A stretch of DNA of 64,000 nt from Paenibacillus sp. FSL R5-0341 (GCF_037975235.1 NZ_CP150241.1:4030001-4094000), one strand, 5' to 3'; numbered from the stretch's first letter, positions 7,594 through 16,822 are shown. Translations and numbers: made by a program. The notes: generated by a model from the letters alone, not told the origin.

Positions 7594-7629
7594 AAAAAAA
7601 ACAGGCACAGAATGACTTCTGGCCTGTTT
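7594..7629 (-). terminator. Intrinsic terminator after the dnaD-like gene
   Basis: On the minus strand AAACAGGC...GCCTGT forms a stem with an internal AGA/TCT extension, followed by a run of eight T. It lies 23 bp past the dnaD-like stop and separates that unit from the ECF sigma operon. Confidence 0.85.
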
Positions 7630-7651
7630 CTTGTTCTTGCCTACGCTTGAA

Positions 7652-8356
7652 TCAACGTCCACCATTACGAAACCGCTGCGTGTACGCCTTCGCGTCTTGA
7701 ACGGTCTTGACACGATTGCGACTCCACTCAAGCAGAATTCGATCGATATACCGGAAATGTACTTTGCCTGCAAAAACCGCTTCCTTCAGAGCCATGAGAA
7801 TCAGTTCCTCTTGATAACGATCCTGATCCAACCAGCTGGATATCGTCTCACACTCCATTGGAGATAGTGGACGGCCGAATTCTTTTTCAAAGATGGAGAA
7901 CATATTTCGTTCTTCCTCTTCTTTTTGAACACTGTTCGAATCTTGACGTGCTGTACTGCTGCTCAGCTGCTCCGCACGGTATGCGGCTACTTCTTCGGCA
8001 GTGCACGCTGCAAGCTTGGCATATAATCCATGTAAATCATATCGCTCGTACTGGATGTCACGTTCCTCGTCACGATGCTCGTCAATCGCAATATATCCAT
8101 CCCTCATCAGACGTTGCAACATTCTGGCAATGCCTTCAGGTGCAAGTCCCATGCGTCCCGCAAGCTCTTCAAGCGTGGGAAACTCATTGAACTCTGCTTG
8201 ACGAAACCCTAGCAGTTGAATCAGAAGAAGCACTTCTGCATCTGATAGGCCAAGCTGGTGATAATAACGTAACAAGGCATACGGCAGGTGAGCTGCACCC
8301 GAAGTCATGCCATAAGCTGCTCCATCCAACCACGCTTTGGATGTGGTGTCTTCCAT
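7652..8356 (-). CDS. dnaD: DnaD-family replication initiation protein
   Basis: 234 residues. An N-terminal winged-helix region (about 15-110, LSDAEVLLLIQLLGFRQ...LAPEGIARMLQRLMRDGY) is followed by a charged linker and a C-terminal DnaD/DnaB_2 domain (FEKEFGRPLSPMECETISSW...ALKEAVFAGKVHFRYIDRIL). DnaD acts with DnaA and DnaB in loading replicative helicase at oriC and in restart. GAGGAG lies 8 nt before the ATG at 8356. It sits 20 bp after asnS, the same order as in B. subtilis (asnS-dnaD). Confidence 0.92.
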   Translation of the reverse strand: MEDTTSKAWLDGAAYGMTSGAAHLPYALLRYYHQLGLSDAEVLLLIQLLGFRQAEFNEFPTLEELAGRMGLAPEGIARMLQRLMRDGYIAIDEHRDEERDIQYERYDLHGLYAKLAACTAEEVAAYRAEQLSSSTARQDSNSVQKEEEERNMFSIFEKEFGRPLSPMECETISSWLDQDRYQEELILMALKEAVFAGKVHFRYIDRILLEWSRNRVKTVQDAKAYTQRFRNGGR

Positions 8357-8376
8357 AGACGCTCCTCGGTTAAGCA

Positions 8377-9672
8377 TTAAGGGTACAGACGATAGAGCAT
8401 ACGTGGGAATGCGATTGTTTCACGTACATGATCCAATCCACAGATCCATGCTACCGTCCGCTCCAATCCCAGACCGAAACCGGAGTGAGGAACCGATCCG
8501 TATTTACGTAGATCCAGATACCATTGGTAAGCTTCATCCGAAAGGTTGTGCTCCTCAAAGCGTTGTTGCATCAATTCCGGATCATCGATACGCTGCGAAC
8601 CACCAATAATCTCTCCATAGCCTTCTGGTGCAATCATATCCGCACAGAGAACAACTTCAGGACGATTCGGATCTGGTTTCATGTAGAAAGCCTTGATTCC
8701 AGCAGGGTAATGCGTGATAAAGACGGGTGTATTGTACTTCTCAGCAATCGCTGTTTCGTGCGGTGCACCAAAGTCTTCTCCCCAAGGAATATCGAAGCCT
8801 TGTCCATGCAGGAATTCAATCGCTTCATCATACGTAATACGCGGGAATGGAGCTACGATGCCTTCGAGTTTGGATACGTCACGACCGATAGATTCCAGTT
8901 CAGCACGGCAGTTTTTCAACACGGATTGAACGACATGAGCAATAAATTTCTCTTGTACGCGCAGACTTTCCTCGTGATCTACAAATGCCATTTCCGGCTC
9001 AATCATCCAGAACTCAATCAAGTGACGACGTGTTTTGGACTTCTCTGCGCGGAATGTTGGACCGAAGGAATATACTTTACCCAGCGCCATGGCTGCGGCT
9101 TCCATATACAATTGACCACTTTGTGTCAGATAAGCATCTTCATCAAAGTATTTGATGTGGAACAGGTTCGTTGTTCCTTCCGCAGACGATGGTGTCAAAA
9201 TCGGAGGGTCCACTTGCGTGAATCCGTTACCATCAAAGAACTGCTGAACAGCCCGAATAATTTCTGCACGAATCACCATAACAGCACGTTGCTTCGTAGA
9301 ACGGAGCCACAGATGACGATGGTCCATCAAGAAATCAACACCATGTTCTTTAGGCGTGATTGGATAGTTTTCAGTCAGGTGAATGATCTCCACCCCAGTA
9401 ACAGTCATCTCGTAACCGGACGCACTGCGAGGTTCTTCACGAATAATACCTGTAACATACAAAGAGCTTTCTTGTGTCAGGCTCTTGGCATTGTTCCAGA
9501 TCTCTTCACTAACTTCACTTTTCACAACTACCCCTTGAATATATCCGGTTCCATCACGCAGCTGCAAAAACTGAATTTTACCGCTGGAACGTTTGTTGTT
9601 AATCCAGGCACCGATTGTTACGGTTTCGCCCACATGCTCGTTCACATTACGAATTACACAATTCGTATTCAT
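8377..9672 (-). CDS. asnS: Asparaginyl-tRNA synthetase
   Basis: 431 residues, class IIb aminoacyl-tRNA synthetase. The N-terminal OB-fold anticodon-binding domain ([23 protein letters not shown]) precedes the catalytic core with class II motif 2 ([24 protein letters not shown]) and motif 3 ([15 protein letters not shown]). It charges tRNA-Asn. I chose the ATG at 9672, which has GGGGAG upstream and gives the usual family length; a longer open frame extends to 9738. The flanking dnaD supports orthology. Confidence 0.97.
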   Translation of the reverse strand: MNTNCVIRNVNEHVGETVTIGAWINNKRSSGKIQFLQLRDGTGYIQGVVVKSEVSEEIWNNAKSLTQESSLYVTGIIREEPRSASGYEMTVTGVEIIHLTENYPITPKEHGVDFLMDHRHLWLRSTKQRAVMVIRAEIIRAVQQFFDGNGFTQVDPPILTPSSAEGTTNLFHIKYFDEDAYLTQSGQLYMEAAAMALGKVYSFGPTFRAEKSKTRRHLIEFWMIEPEMAFVDHEESLRVQEKFIAHVVQSVLKNCRAELESIGRDVSKLEGIVAPFPRITYDEAIEFLHGQGFDIPWGEDFGAPHETAIAEKYNTPVFITHYPAGIKAFYMKPDPNRPEVVLCADMIAPEGYGEIIGGSQRIDDPELMQQRFEEHNLSDEAYQWYLDLRKYGSVPHSGFGLGLERTVAWICGLDHVRETIAFPRMLYRLYP

Positions 9673-9772
9673 GCCATATCTCCCCTTGGTTCCTGAATTT
9701 GAAAATGCAGCGGGCAGGCTTATGCCTGTCCTCTGCACTTCCTTGTCATTCTATATTTACTTTACAGTTAGA

Positions 9773-10978
9773 TTACTGAGAATTCAATACGATTCGGTGT
9801 GTATCGCGTGCAATAACCAATTCTTCGTTTGTTGGCACAACGAGAACTTCCACTTTGGAATTCGCTGTTGTGATCCGGCGTGGTTCGCCAGAACGAATGG
9901 CATTCAGCGCTTCATCCAGTTCAACACCCAGATAAGTGAGCTGCTCACATACTTTTTGGCGAAGAACAACGGAGTTCTCACCTACACCAGCCGTAAATAC
10001 AATCACGTCTACACCATTCATTGCAGCTGCATATGAACCGATGTATTTACGCAAACGGTATTCGTACATTTCAAAAGCAAGCGTGGAGTTGGCATCGCCA
10101 TTCTCCATACCTTCCGTAATCTCACGCATGTCACTGCTGATTCCGGAGATTGCAAGCAATCCACTGTGTTTGTTCAACATGGAGTTCACTTCGCTTACGC
10201 TCAGTTCTTCCTTGTTCATTACATAAGGTACGATAGCTGGGTCAAGGTCACCAGAACGTGTTCCCATCATCAGGCCTTCAAGCGGAGTCATACCCATCGA
10301 AGTATCCACAGATACGCCACCTTTAACTGCTGTTACACTACCGCCGTTACCCACGTGACAAGTGATGATTTTCAGATCTTCCACTGGACGATCCAGATAC
10401 TCGGCAGCTGCCTTGCTTACGTAATCATGGGAAGTACCATGCGCGCCGTAGCGACGTACTTTATATTTTTTGTAAAGTACACGAGGAATAGCATACAGAT
10501 ATGCTTTTTCCGGCATCGTTTGATGGAACGCCGTATCGAAGACCATAACCTGTGGAACTCCAGGCATATTGGCTTCAGCCGCACGAATCCCCATCATTGC
10601 TGCCGGGTTGTGGAGTGGAGCCAAGTCGAACAAACGACGAATTTCAGCTTTGGCAGCATCATCTACCAATGCAGATTCTTTAAATGCTTCACCACCGTGA
10701 ACAACACGGTGTCCAACAGCTTGAATTTCACTTACGGAATCCAACACACCGTTTTCTTTGTCAGTCAAAATATCGATGACTTTACGGATTGCTGTTGTAT
10801 GTTCCAGAATTTCGCTAACTTCTGTAACATCCTCACGGCCTGTCGGTTTGTGCGTCAGAATGGAGGAATCCATTCCGATCCGCTCTACCAGACCTTTAGC
10901 CAGTACAGATTCGTCAGTCATATTATACAGTTGATATTTGAGCGAGGAACTCCCCGCATTAATTACGAGTACTTTCAC
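9773..10978 (-). CDS. ackA: Acetate kinase
   Basis: 401 residues, ASKHA fold. The N-terminus VLVINAGSSSLKYQL is the acetate kinase signature, followed by VGHRVVHGGE, GAHGTSHDYVS and ITCHVGNGGSVTAVKGG. The enzyme interconverts acetyl phosphate plus ADP with acetate plus ATP, the overflow route that yields ATP. It starts with GTG at 10976-10978, overlapping the stop of the upstream dehydrogenase gene (GTGA). That coupling suggests acyl-CoA oxidation and acetate formation are co-expressed. Confidence 0.97.
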   Translation of the reverse strand: MKVLVINAGSSSLKYQLYNMTDESVLAKGLVERIGMDSSILTHKPTGREDVTEVSEILEHTTAIRKVIDILTDKENGVLDSVSEIQAVGHRVVHGGEAFKESALVDDAAKAEIRRLFDLAPLHNPAAMMGIRAAEANMPGVPQVMVFDTAFHQTMPEKAYLYAIPRVLYKKYKVRRYGAHGTSHDYVSKAAAEYLDRPVEDLKIITCHVGNGGSVTAVKGGVSVDTSMGMTPLEGLMMGTRSGDLDPAIVPYVMNKEELSVSEVNSMLNKHSGLLAISGISSDMREITEGMENGDANSTLAFEMYEYRLRKYIGSYAAAMNGVDVIVFTAGVGENSVVLRQKVCEQLTYLGVELDEALNAIRSGEPRRITTANSKVEVLVVPTNEELVIARDTHRIVLNSQ

Positions 10979-11847
10979 AGTCGGTCACCATCCTTGTCGT
11001 ACTTGAAGAATCCTTCGCCTGTTTTAACACCCAGGTGTCCTGCACGCACCATTTTCTTCAGGACTGTAGAAGGACGATATTTCAATTCTCCGAATTCACG
11101 GAACATTCTTTCGAGTGCAGCTTCAACAGAATCCAATCCGAAACGGTCAGCCATTTCGAGTGGTCCATGTTGGAAGTTGTATCCGATACGCATTGCATCA
11201 TCGATATCTTCAGCAGATGCAACACCTTCTTGCAATACATGCAATGCTTCGTTAATCAGCAGGCAGATCAGACGGGAAGTTACGAATCCAGGGGATTCAT
11301 AGATCATGACTCCTTTTTTGTCCGCTACTTCTTCTACGAAACGTCTGGTCTCTTCGAATGTGGTATCCGAAGTTTTTAGTCCACGAATAATCTCTACAAG
11401 ATCAACCCGGGATACCGGGTGAATAAAGTGCATACCAATAACACGCTCTGGGTATTTGGTCGAGCTTGCAAGCTCGGTCAAACTCAGCGTGGATGTGTTA
11501 CTTGCCAGAATGACATTACTTGGGCAAACTTGGTCCAGTTGGCTGAATACTGCTTTTTTCGCATCCAGATCCTCTGAAATCGTCTCAATGACCATGTCGC
11601 AAGTTCCAAGTTCAGCCAAATGAGCTACCTTGGTAATACGGGAAAGAATCAATTTCTTCTCCGCTTTTGTAATCGCCCATTTCTCCAGTTGTTTATCCAG
11701 GTTCGTTTCGATCATGTCATATGCATGATCCAGCTTTTGTGTTGTATGCTCCACGAGAAGCACATCAAGTCCTTTGGCTGCGAGCATCTGGGAAATACCT
11801 TGTCCCATCGTACCGCCACCGACAACTCCTATTTTTTTGAAAAACAT
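10975..11847 (-). CDS. 3-hydroxyacyl-CoA (3-hydroxybutyryl-CoA) dehydrogenase
   Basis: 290 residues. The NAD-binding Rossmann motif VVGGGTMGQGIS is at the N-terminus, SNTSTLSLTELA and GMHFIHPVSRVDLVEII form the active-site region (catalytic His in HFIHP, Glu downstream), and the C-terminal helical domain (GPLEMADRFGLDSV) is complete. It oxidises 3-hydroxyacyl-CoA with NAD+ in beta-oxidation or the butyrate/PHB route, comparable to MmgB/Hbd. Substrate chain length cannot be read from the sequence. It starts at ATG 11847 with GGAG upstream and is coupled to ackA by a 4-bp overlap. Confidence 0.92.
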   Translation of the reverse strand: MFFKKIGVVGGGTMGQGISQMLAAKGLDVLLVEHTTQKLDHAYDMIETNLDKQLEKWAITKAEKKLILSRITKVAHLAELGTCDMVIETISEDLDAKKAVFSQLDQVCPSNVILASNTSTLSLTELASSTKYPERVIGMHFIHPVSRVDLVEIIRGLKTSDTTFEETRRFVEEVADKKGVMIYESPGFVTSRLICLLINEALHVLQEGVASAEDIDDAMRIGYNFQHGPLEMADRFGLDSVEAALERMFREFGELKYRPSTVLKKMVRAGHLGVKTGEGFFKYDKDGDRL

Positions 11848-11882
11848 GGTTCTGCTCCATCCTTTCGGTTCTCTATTTCTCT

Positions 11883-11910
11883 ATTGTACCCTGTTCGCCG
11901 AAAATTACAA
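11883..11910 (-). promoter_or_regulatory. Putative sigma-A promoter for the hydroxyacyl-CoA dehydrogenase-ackA unit
   Basis: On the minus strand TTGTAA (11905-11910), a 16-bp spacer and TACAAT (11883-11888) lie about 36 bp before the start codon. Confidence 0.55.
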
Positions 11911-11954
11911 ATTTCGACCCAACATATAATAATATCTTAGCACGAGTGAAATGT

Positions 11955-11990
11955 AAAAAAAAATAACCAGCATAAATAAATTATGCTGGT
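11955..11990 (-). terminator. Intrinsic terminator overlapping the end of the FtsH-like gene
   Basis: ACCAGCATAA pairs perfectly with TTATGCTGGT around a 5-nt loop, followed on the minus strand by TTATTTTTTTTT. The upstream arm contains the last two codons and the stop codon of the FtsH-like gene (CCA GCA TAA). Confidence 0.85.
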
Positions 11991-13483
11991 AAAAGGGCAC
12001 TGTCACGAAATTGACAACGAAATTGCTCGCCAGACAATACTTCCTCACGAATGAGGATATCGAGGGAATTGTCGAAAATTGTCCGTTGTTCTTCAAGCAA
12101 CCTTTTCGTCTGCTCCATAAGTTCTTGCAAAATCAATTTATTCTCCCGCATGAGCTCCTCAGTTGTGACCATATCCATGTTCACAATACCAAGTGAAGTC
12201 AATCCGGAAGCCATCATCGTCTGCACCACATTGGTCGCCTGATCAAAGTCATTGCGTGACCCAGTTGACCGTCCACCGTAGTACATTTCCTCTGCAGCCG
12301 CTCCTCCGAGTGCAATCATGATCTGCTCCTCCAGAAAGCGCTTCGTATAGAGGAACTGTTCCTGCTGCGGGTTATGACGTACATATCCCAGTGCCTGCCC
12401 ACGCGGACTGAGTGCCACCTGGCTTACACTGCCTGGACGAACGAGTTCAGCCATAATGGCATGTCCCAACTCATGGATGGCAACTCTTTTCTTCTCTTCC
12501 ACACTGGATTCACGGTCTGTCTTCTCACCCATCATGACTTTATCAATAGCCAGGGACAAGTGCCGCTGTTCAATGTTTAACAACCCGTCCCGCATGGCGT
12601 ATATTGCCGCTTCGTTCATAACACTCTCGAGCTGTGCTCCCGAGAAACCATACGATTCTTCAGCTGTCTTCTCAAGGCTGACCCCTTCCAACAGAGGTTT
12701 ATTGACTGCATGCAGCTCCAGTATGTGTTTTCTGCCTTTCTTATCTGGCAAGTCCACCTGAATATGACGGTCAAAACGTCCTGGACGTGTCAGAGCGCTA
12801 TCCAGCATTTCTTTGCGGTTCGTTGCAGCGATAACCAAGATTCTTGGCGTATCGGAAGAATAGATTCCGTCCATTTCCGTCAAGAGCTGATTCAACGTCT
12901 GATCATACTCGCGCTGTTGACCGCCTTCACGTTTACCCCCGATGACATCGATCTCATCGATAAATATAATGGCGTTTTCCTTATTTTCCTTGGTGGCACG
13001 GGTTCTCGCGTCCTTGAACAAATCCCGAATTCTGCTGGCACCCACACCAACATACATTTCCACGAACTCACTACCTGATGCTGCTACGAAAACAGAATCC
13101 GTGTAATGGGCAGCAGCCTTGGCCATCAACGTTTTCCCTGTCCCTGGAGGGCCAGTCAGCAAGATGCCTTTTAAAGGACGAATCCCGAACTTGCGGATTT
13201 CTTCATGTTTGATGAGAAAGTCAAGTGCTTCACGCAATTCCTGCTTGGCACTATCCTGTCCTCCAATTTCTTCAAATGTAAGTTTTGAAGGTCCTTTTTT
13301 CTTGCGTTTACGTTCTTGTGCAGCACCTACGGTAATCCCTCCGCGCATTTGCATCATGAAGAGTAACGCTCCGACAAGCACCGCTGCAATCAGAATCGGA
13401 ACAATATTAACACCAGTAAAAGCAAGGAAAATAATCAACACGGGAAAAAATCCGATGGCAACTTCTTTTGTCCACTTAGGCAT
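11981..13483 (-). CDS. Short FtsH-like AAA+ zinc metalloprotease
   Basis: 500 residues. Two closely spaced N-terminal transmembrane helices (about 9-24 and 27-44) have virtually no extracytoplasmic domain between them. The AAA+ module has Walker A GPPGTGKT (111-118), Walker B IIFIDEID (172-179), an SRH with RPGRFDRHI and the pore loop EMYVGVG. The M41 protease domain has HELGH (337-341) and a third ligand Asp in NDF (about 412), so it looks catalytically competent. Canonical FtsH is about 610-650 residues, so this is a compact paralogue that may degrade a restricted set of membrane substrates. The start overlaps the upstream gene by 8 bp. Confidence 0.88.
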   Translation of the reverse strand: MPKWTKEVAIGFFPVLIIFLAFTGVNIVPILIAAVLVGALLFMMQMRGGITVGAAQERKRKKKGPSKLTFEEIGGQDSAKQELREALDFLIKHEEIRKFGIRPLKGILLTGPPGTGKTLMAKAAAHYTDSVFVAASGSEFVEMYVGVGASRIRDLFKDARTRATKENKENAIIFIDEIDVIGGKREGGQQREYDQTLNQLLTEMDGIYSSDTPRILVIAATNRKEMLDSALTRPGRFDRHIQVDLPDKKGRKHILELHAVNKPLLEGVSLEKTAEESYGFSGAQLESVMNEAAIYAMRDGLLNIEQRHLSLAIDKVMMGEKTDRESSVEEKKRVAIHELGHAIMAELVRPGSVSQVALSPRGQALGYVRHNPQQEQFLYTKRFLEEQIMIALGGAAAEEMYYGGRSTGSRNDFDQATNVVQTMMASGLTSLGIVNMDMVTTEELMRENKLILQELMEQTKRLLEEQRTIFDNSLDILIREEVLSGEQFRCQFRDSALLPA

Positions 13484-14003
13484 TAGGCCACACTCCTATC
13501 TGACCGGGCACACGCGGCAGAATAATAAATTTGCTGGCATCTCCGTCTCTGAGACTGACATAGACATTGTTGTCATCCATCGCTGTATTTACCTTTATTC
13601 CATTTGTCGCCATCTTCGACAACGTTGGTGTAATCTCGGTGTATTGCTTGTTCTCCATGGCCTGAGCTACGGTAAACATCGCATCCCCCCACCAACTCTC
13701 CAGTGCTTCACTGGAATGATCCACAACATCCAACTTTAGTGAACGTGTTCCAATCAAGTTCTGTCCTTCTTTGTGAATATATTGTACCAGTCTGCCTAAA
13801 TCAACATCGGGTTGCAGATCCAGTTTCAATTGTACGTCATTACGGTTAATAGTTAATTGAACGTCATTAACTCCATCGTACTGGGTAACCATCTTTTCAA
13901 TCGGGTTCTGCACGGCCACCTGACGATACACAAACCAACCTCCAAACAACACAACGGCTGAAATGACGGCAGTTAAAGCAATAGGCAATACTTTTAGCTT
14001 CAA
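13476..14003 (-). CDS. Membrane-anchored protein of unknown function, coupled to the FtsH-like protease
   Basis: 175 residues. One N-terminal transmembrane helix (about residues 7-27) is followed by a soluble, probably extracytoplasmic domain rich in short beta-like stretches (DVQLTINRNDVQLKLDLQPD). I recognise no family motif. The stop overlaps the protease start by 8 bp, so the two are almost certainly translated together; an adaptor or substrate-delivery role for the short FtsH-like enzyme is a guess from context only. Confidence 0.8.
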   Translation of the reverse strand: MKLKVLPIALTAVISAVVLFGGWFVYRQVAVQNPIEKMVTQYDGVNDVQLTINRNDVQLKLDLQPDVDLGRLVQYIHKEGQNLIGTRSLKLDVVDHSSEALESWWGDAMFTVAQAMENKQYTEITPTLSKMATNGIKVNTAMDDNNVYVSLRDGDASKFIILPRVPGQIGVWPNA

Positions 14004-14304
14004 ATGAATTACCCCTCCCAGATTTTAGCCTAACCTACTGGCTTATTTGTATAATACGAATATGTGCACATTGACTCCTGCGAAAATTTCGACAGGACTA
14101 TTTGTTTTGAATGTATCTTTGAGTACATATCTGAGTATATCACATCGTATATACAATTTCGAAGGCGAAAATATGAATAAATTATTAATTTTAACTATTT
14201 AAATCAAAAAGGTTTACAGGCAACACAAAGAACCGGTTCAGTCGGATATCCGTCTGCCGGTTCTTTCATTTTTTAAATTCTCTAGCGAAGCTACTCTATT
14301 TGTT
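14004..14304. other. Intergenic region upstream of the protease pair
   Basis: About 300 bp, AT-rich. Apart from the hairpin at 14227-14266 I see no convincing gene. The promoter of the protease pair must lie here, but I cannot place a good -35/-10 pair. Confidence 0.5.
14227..14266 (-). terminator. Long hairpin after the ypmB-like gene
   Basis: AAAGAACCGG (14227-14236) pairs with CCGGTTCTTT (14257-14266), and the interior continues with CGGATATCCG. The T-run is better on the plus side (CATTTTTT), but the hairpin lies directly after the minus-strand gene, so a weak or bidirectional terminator is likely. Confidence 0.65.
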
Positions 14305-14835
14305 CTAGCTGTTCGGGAGTGTGTAGACCAAGTCCACCTGTTCTCCATTGCTAAAACGATAAAACCGATAATGGTTGTGCGTACCGTCTTTATAATACAC
14401 TTGCCACACATATATTCCATTCACAACGCCGGGCATGATTCGCTTAATCTCACCTGCAGGAACTTCGGAACTAAAGCGATTGCGTATCTGCGCTTCGGAC
14501 ATGCCATTCTGCAGCAGCTCACTGTGTACAGCGTTTGCACCCGTAGCCGGTTGATTGTTTGCATCAAATTTAACCCAGACCATAACATCCTGGTTATCCT
14601 TATTTTTGCCGATCAGGGTCCAGTAGATGTTGTCAGTGCCTTCTTTGTCTCCCCAGATGTATTTACGCAATTCATCATAGGATGTAATGCCCAGTTGCTT
14701 CTGTGCTGCCTGTATAGCGAGCTCTTCTTCCTTGCGTTGGTCCTGCGTGACATAGACGTAATAACGCTGAAGTCCAAACAGAATCAGAACCAGTGCAAGC
14801 AGCGAAATCCATATCCACTTCTTTTTTTTCTTCAA
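14305..14835 (-). CDS. ypmB: YpmB-like membrane-anchored DUF5590/PepSY-type protein
   Basis: 176 residues. Lysine-rich N-terminus, one transmembrane helix (about 7-25), then an extracytoplasmic region with repeated W-V-Y segments (YWTLIGKNKDNQDVMVWVKFD, GVVNGIYVWQVYYKDG) similar to YpmB, which in B. subtilis lies between dinG and asnS. Function is unknown. Position near dinG, rex and asnS supports the assignment. It starts at ATG 14835 and lies 39 bp after the amidohydrolase stop. Confidence 0.75.
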   Translation of the reverse strand: MKKKKKWIWISLLALVLILFGLQRYYVYVTQDQRKEEELAIQAAQKQLGITSYDELRKYIWGDKEGTDNIYWTLIGKNKDNQDVMVWVKFDANNQPATGANAVHSELLQNGMSEAQIRNRFSSEVPAGEIKRIMPGVVNGIYVWQVYYKDGTHNHYRFYRFSNGEQVDLVYTLPNS

Positions 14836-14874
14836 AAGCCGAACTTCCTTTCCCTATGATGTTCTGCCTTGCAA

Positions 14875-16182
14875 TTAACGAGCAAGCAGACCATCAAATG
14901 CCAATTGAGACTCACGCAAAATACGCTCTTCATCCAGTGTCAGACATTCGCCATGTTTGACCACTTGTTTGCCATCCACCCATACGTGCTCTACATCTTT
15001 GGCAGAAGCCGAGTAGATGGTATGTGACATCAGGTCTGTATGTGGGTAGAAGTGTGCCTGTTCAATGTCCAAAGCGATAAAATCAGCCTTCATGCCGACC
15101 TGAAGCGCTCCCGTATTGTTTAAGAAGATAGATTTGGCACCATATGACGTTCCGAGTAGTAATGCTTCACCCGCTGGCACTGCCGTCGGGTCACCAGATA
15201 CACCTTTGTGGATCAATGCAGCCAGTCTCATTTCCTCGAACATATCCAGGTTGTTGTTACTTGCTGGTCCGTCAGTTCCGAGTGACACGGTAACTCCTGC
15301 TTTCAGCAACGCAGGTACACGCGCAACACCGGAAGCGAGTTTCAGGTTACTTCCCGGGTTATGGGATACAGCCACATCATGTCGAGCCAGAATCTCAATC
15401 TCTTCGTCATTCAGATGCACCGCATGTGCAACCAGGGATGGACGGGAGAAAAAGCCCAGTTTCTCCAGATGTGCTACAGGACGCAGTCCATAATCAGCCA
15501 CGTTCTGCTCGACTTCACGAAGCGTTTCCGACATATGTGTATGAAGAGGAAGGTTTAGGTCGTTCGCGACCTGTACAAGCTTCTCTATGTAGTCAGGAGG
15601 GCATGTATATGGTGCATGTGGCGAGATTACGGTTGTAATGCGACCATCTGCCTGTCCATTCCACTCACGTGCAAACGCTGCCGACTCCTCCAGCTTCCGC
15701 AGTTGCTCTTCTTCCGAGCACAGCCCAATTACACCACGTGCCAGTGCTGCTCTAACGCCGGATTGCTCCACAACTTTGGCAACTTGATCCATGTGATCGT
15801 ACATGTCCAGGAAAGCTGTAGTTCCGCCTTTCAACATTTCAAGCACCGATAGCGAAGTTCCCCAATATACGTCTTCTGAAGTCATTTTCGCTTCCATCGG
15901 CCACATTTTTTCCTGCAACCATACTTGCAACGCAAGATCGTCTCCGTGCCCTCTGAGCAACGACATCGCTGCATGACCATGCGTATTGATCAGACCCGGC
16001 AGGAAGAACAGTCCTTTTCCATCCACTTTGGTACAATTTTTGTCTTCATCCGGCAATGTCTCACCAATATGCACAATCTTGTCATTCTCAACAACCATGT
16101 ATCCGTGGACCACGTTCCATGTTGTGCCGCCTTCATTAACCGCAAATTTGCCGTTGTGAATTACCCATCTATTTGTTGTCAT
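14875..16182 (-). CDS. Amidohydrolase, 5-methylthioadenosine/S-adenosylhomocysteine deaminase family
   Basis: 435 residues. Metal-dependent amidohydrolase motifs in order: PGLINTHGHAAM (HxH), HTHMSET (metal His plus Glu-containing loop), VAHAVHL and GTDGPASNNNLDMFEEM (catalytic Asp). The family deaminates MTA, SAH or adenosine. The related aminodeoxyfutalosine deaminases of the futalosine menaquinone route belong to the same family, and UbiA/UbiX-type menaquinone genes occur in this window, so that substrate is a serious alternative. The ATG at 16182 overlaps the rex 3' end; GAGGAAG/AAAGGA lies upstream. Confidence 0.85.
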   Translation of the reverse strand: MTTNRWVIHNGKFAVNEGGTTWNVVHGYMVVENDKIVHIGETLPDEDKNCTKVDGKGLFFLPGLINTHGHAAMSLLRGHGDDLALQVWLQEKMWPMEAKMTSEDVYWGTSLSVLEMLKGGTTAFLDMYDHMDQVAKVVEQSGVRAALARGVIGLCSEEEQLRKLEESAAFAREWNGQADGRITTVISPHAPYTCPPDYIEKLVQVANDLNLPLHTHMSETLREVEQNVADYGLRPVAHLEKLGFFSRPSLVAHAVHLNDEEIEILARHDVAVSHNPGSNLKLASGVARVPALLKAGVTVSLGTDGPASNNNLDMFEEMRLAALIHKGVSGDPTAVPAGEALLLGTSYGAKSIFLNNTGALQVGMKADFIALDIEQAHFYPHTDLMSHTIYSASAKDVEHVWVDGKQVVKHGECLTLDEERILRESQLAFDGLLAR

Positions 16183-16822
16183 CTTCCTCGTCGTCCTTTC
16201 CAGTCTCCAAGTAATAGGCCAAACTAAGCAGATCCGTTGTAAAGTCAGCATGGTGAATGCGGATATGCGGCGGTGTTTTTAGAATTGTTGGTGCAAAATT
16301 AAGGATCGCTTCAATTCCCGATTCAATAAGCTGATCGGCTACATTTTGAGCTTCCGTATCTGGAACTGTAATAATACCGATGCGGATGTTATCCGTTTTA
16401 ACCGCTTCCGTCAATTCATTCATTGGTTTTACCGTCAAACTGTTGATTTGACTACCAATCTTAGGTCCATATGCATCAAATACAGCAACAATCTTCATGT
16501 TGTCTTTCAGATATGCGTTGTAGTTGGACAAGGCCTGTCCGAGGTTACCCGCACCTACCAGAGCTACATTAATTTGCTGATCGATTTTGAGGATGTGACG
16601 AATTTTCTCAATCAAGTAGGAAACATCATAGCCGATCCCTTTTCGACCAAAATCACCGAAGTAAGCCAGGTCTTTACGAATTTGGGCCGGATTCAGATCC
16701 AGCCTCTGTCCAAGCTCTTGAGAAGACACCGTAGCCACCTCACGCTGATGCAACTCGCTCAAATAGCGCAAGTATACAGGCAGACGTCGTACCACCGCTT
16801 CCGAAATTTTATCTGATTTCAT
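16169..16822 (-). CDS. rex: Redox-sensing transcriptional repressor Rex
   Basis: 217 residues. The N-terminal winged helix (ISEAVVRRLPVYLRYL...VSSQELGQRLDLNPAQIRKDLAYFG) is followed by a Rossmann domain with VALVGAGNLGQAL. Rex senses the NADH/NAD+ ratio and represses fermentative and respiratory genes when NADH is low. The acidic tail DDEEDDN is low-complexity. The gene overlaps the start of the amidohydrolase gene, which suggests co-transcription. Confidence 0.96.
   Translation of the reverse strand: MKSDKISEAVVRRLPVYLRYLSELHQREVATVSSQELGQRLDLNPAQIRKDLAYFGDFGRKGIGYDVSYLIEKIRHILKIDQQINVALVGAGNLGQALSNYNAYLKDNMKIVAVFDAYGPKIGSQINSLTVKPMNELTEAVKTDNIRIGIITVPDTEAQNVADQLIESGIEAILNFAPTILKTPPHIRIHHADFTTDLLSLAYYLETGKDDEEDDNK

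Noticed and set aside
8524-9696. 390-codon open frame on the plus strand
   Set aside because: Lies exactly opposite asnS, has no ribosome binding site and an implausible composition (many His, Phe, Cys); a shadow of the real gene.
9714-9731. GC-rich hairpin between ackA and asnS
   Set aside because: One mismatch, 8-bp stem and no T-run; too weak to call a terminator.
10166-11302. 378-codon open frame on the plus strand
   Set aside because: Antisense to ackA and the hydroxyacyl-CoA dehydrogenase, which are unambiguous; no start signals.
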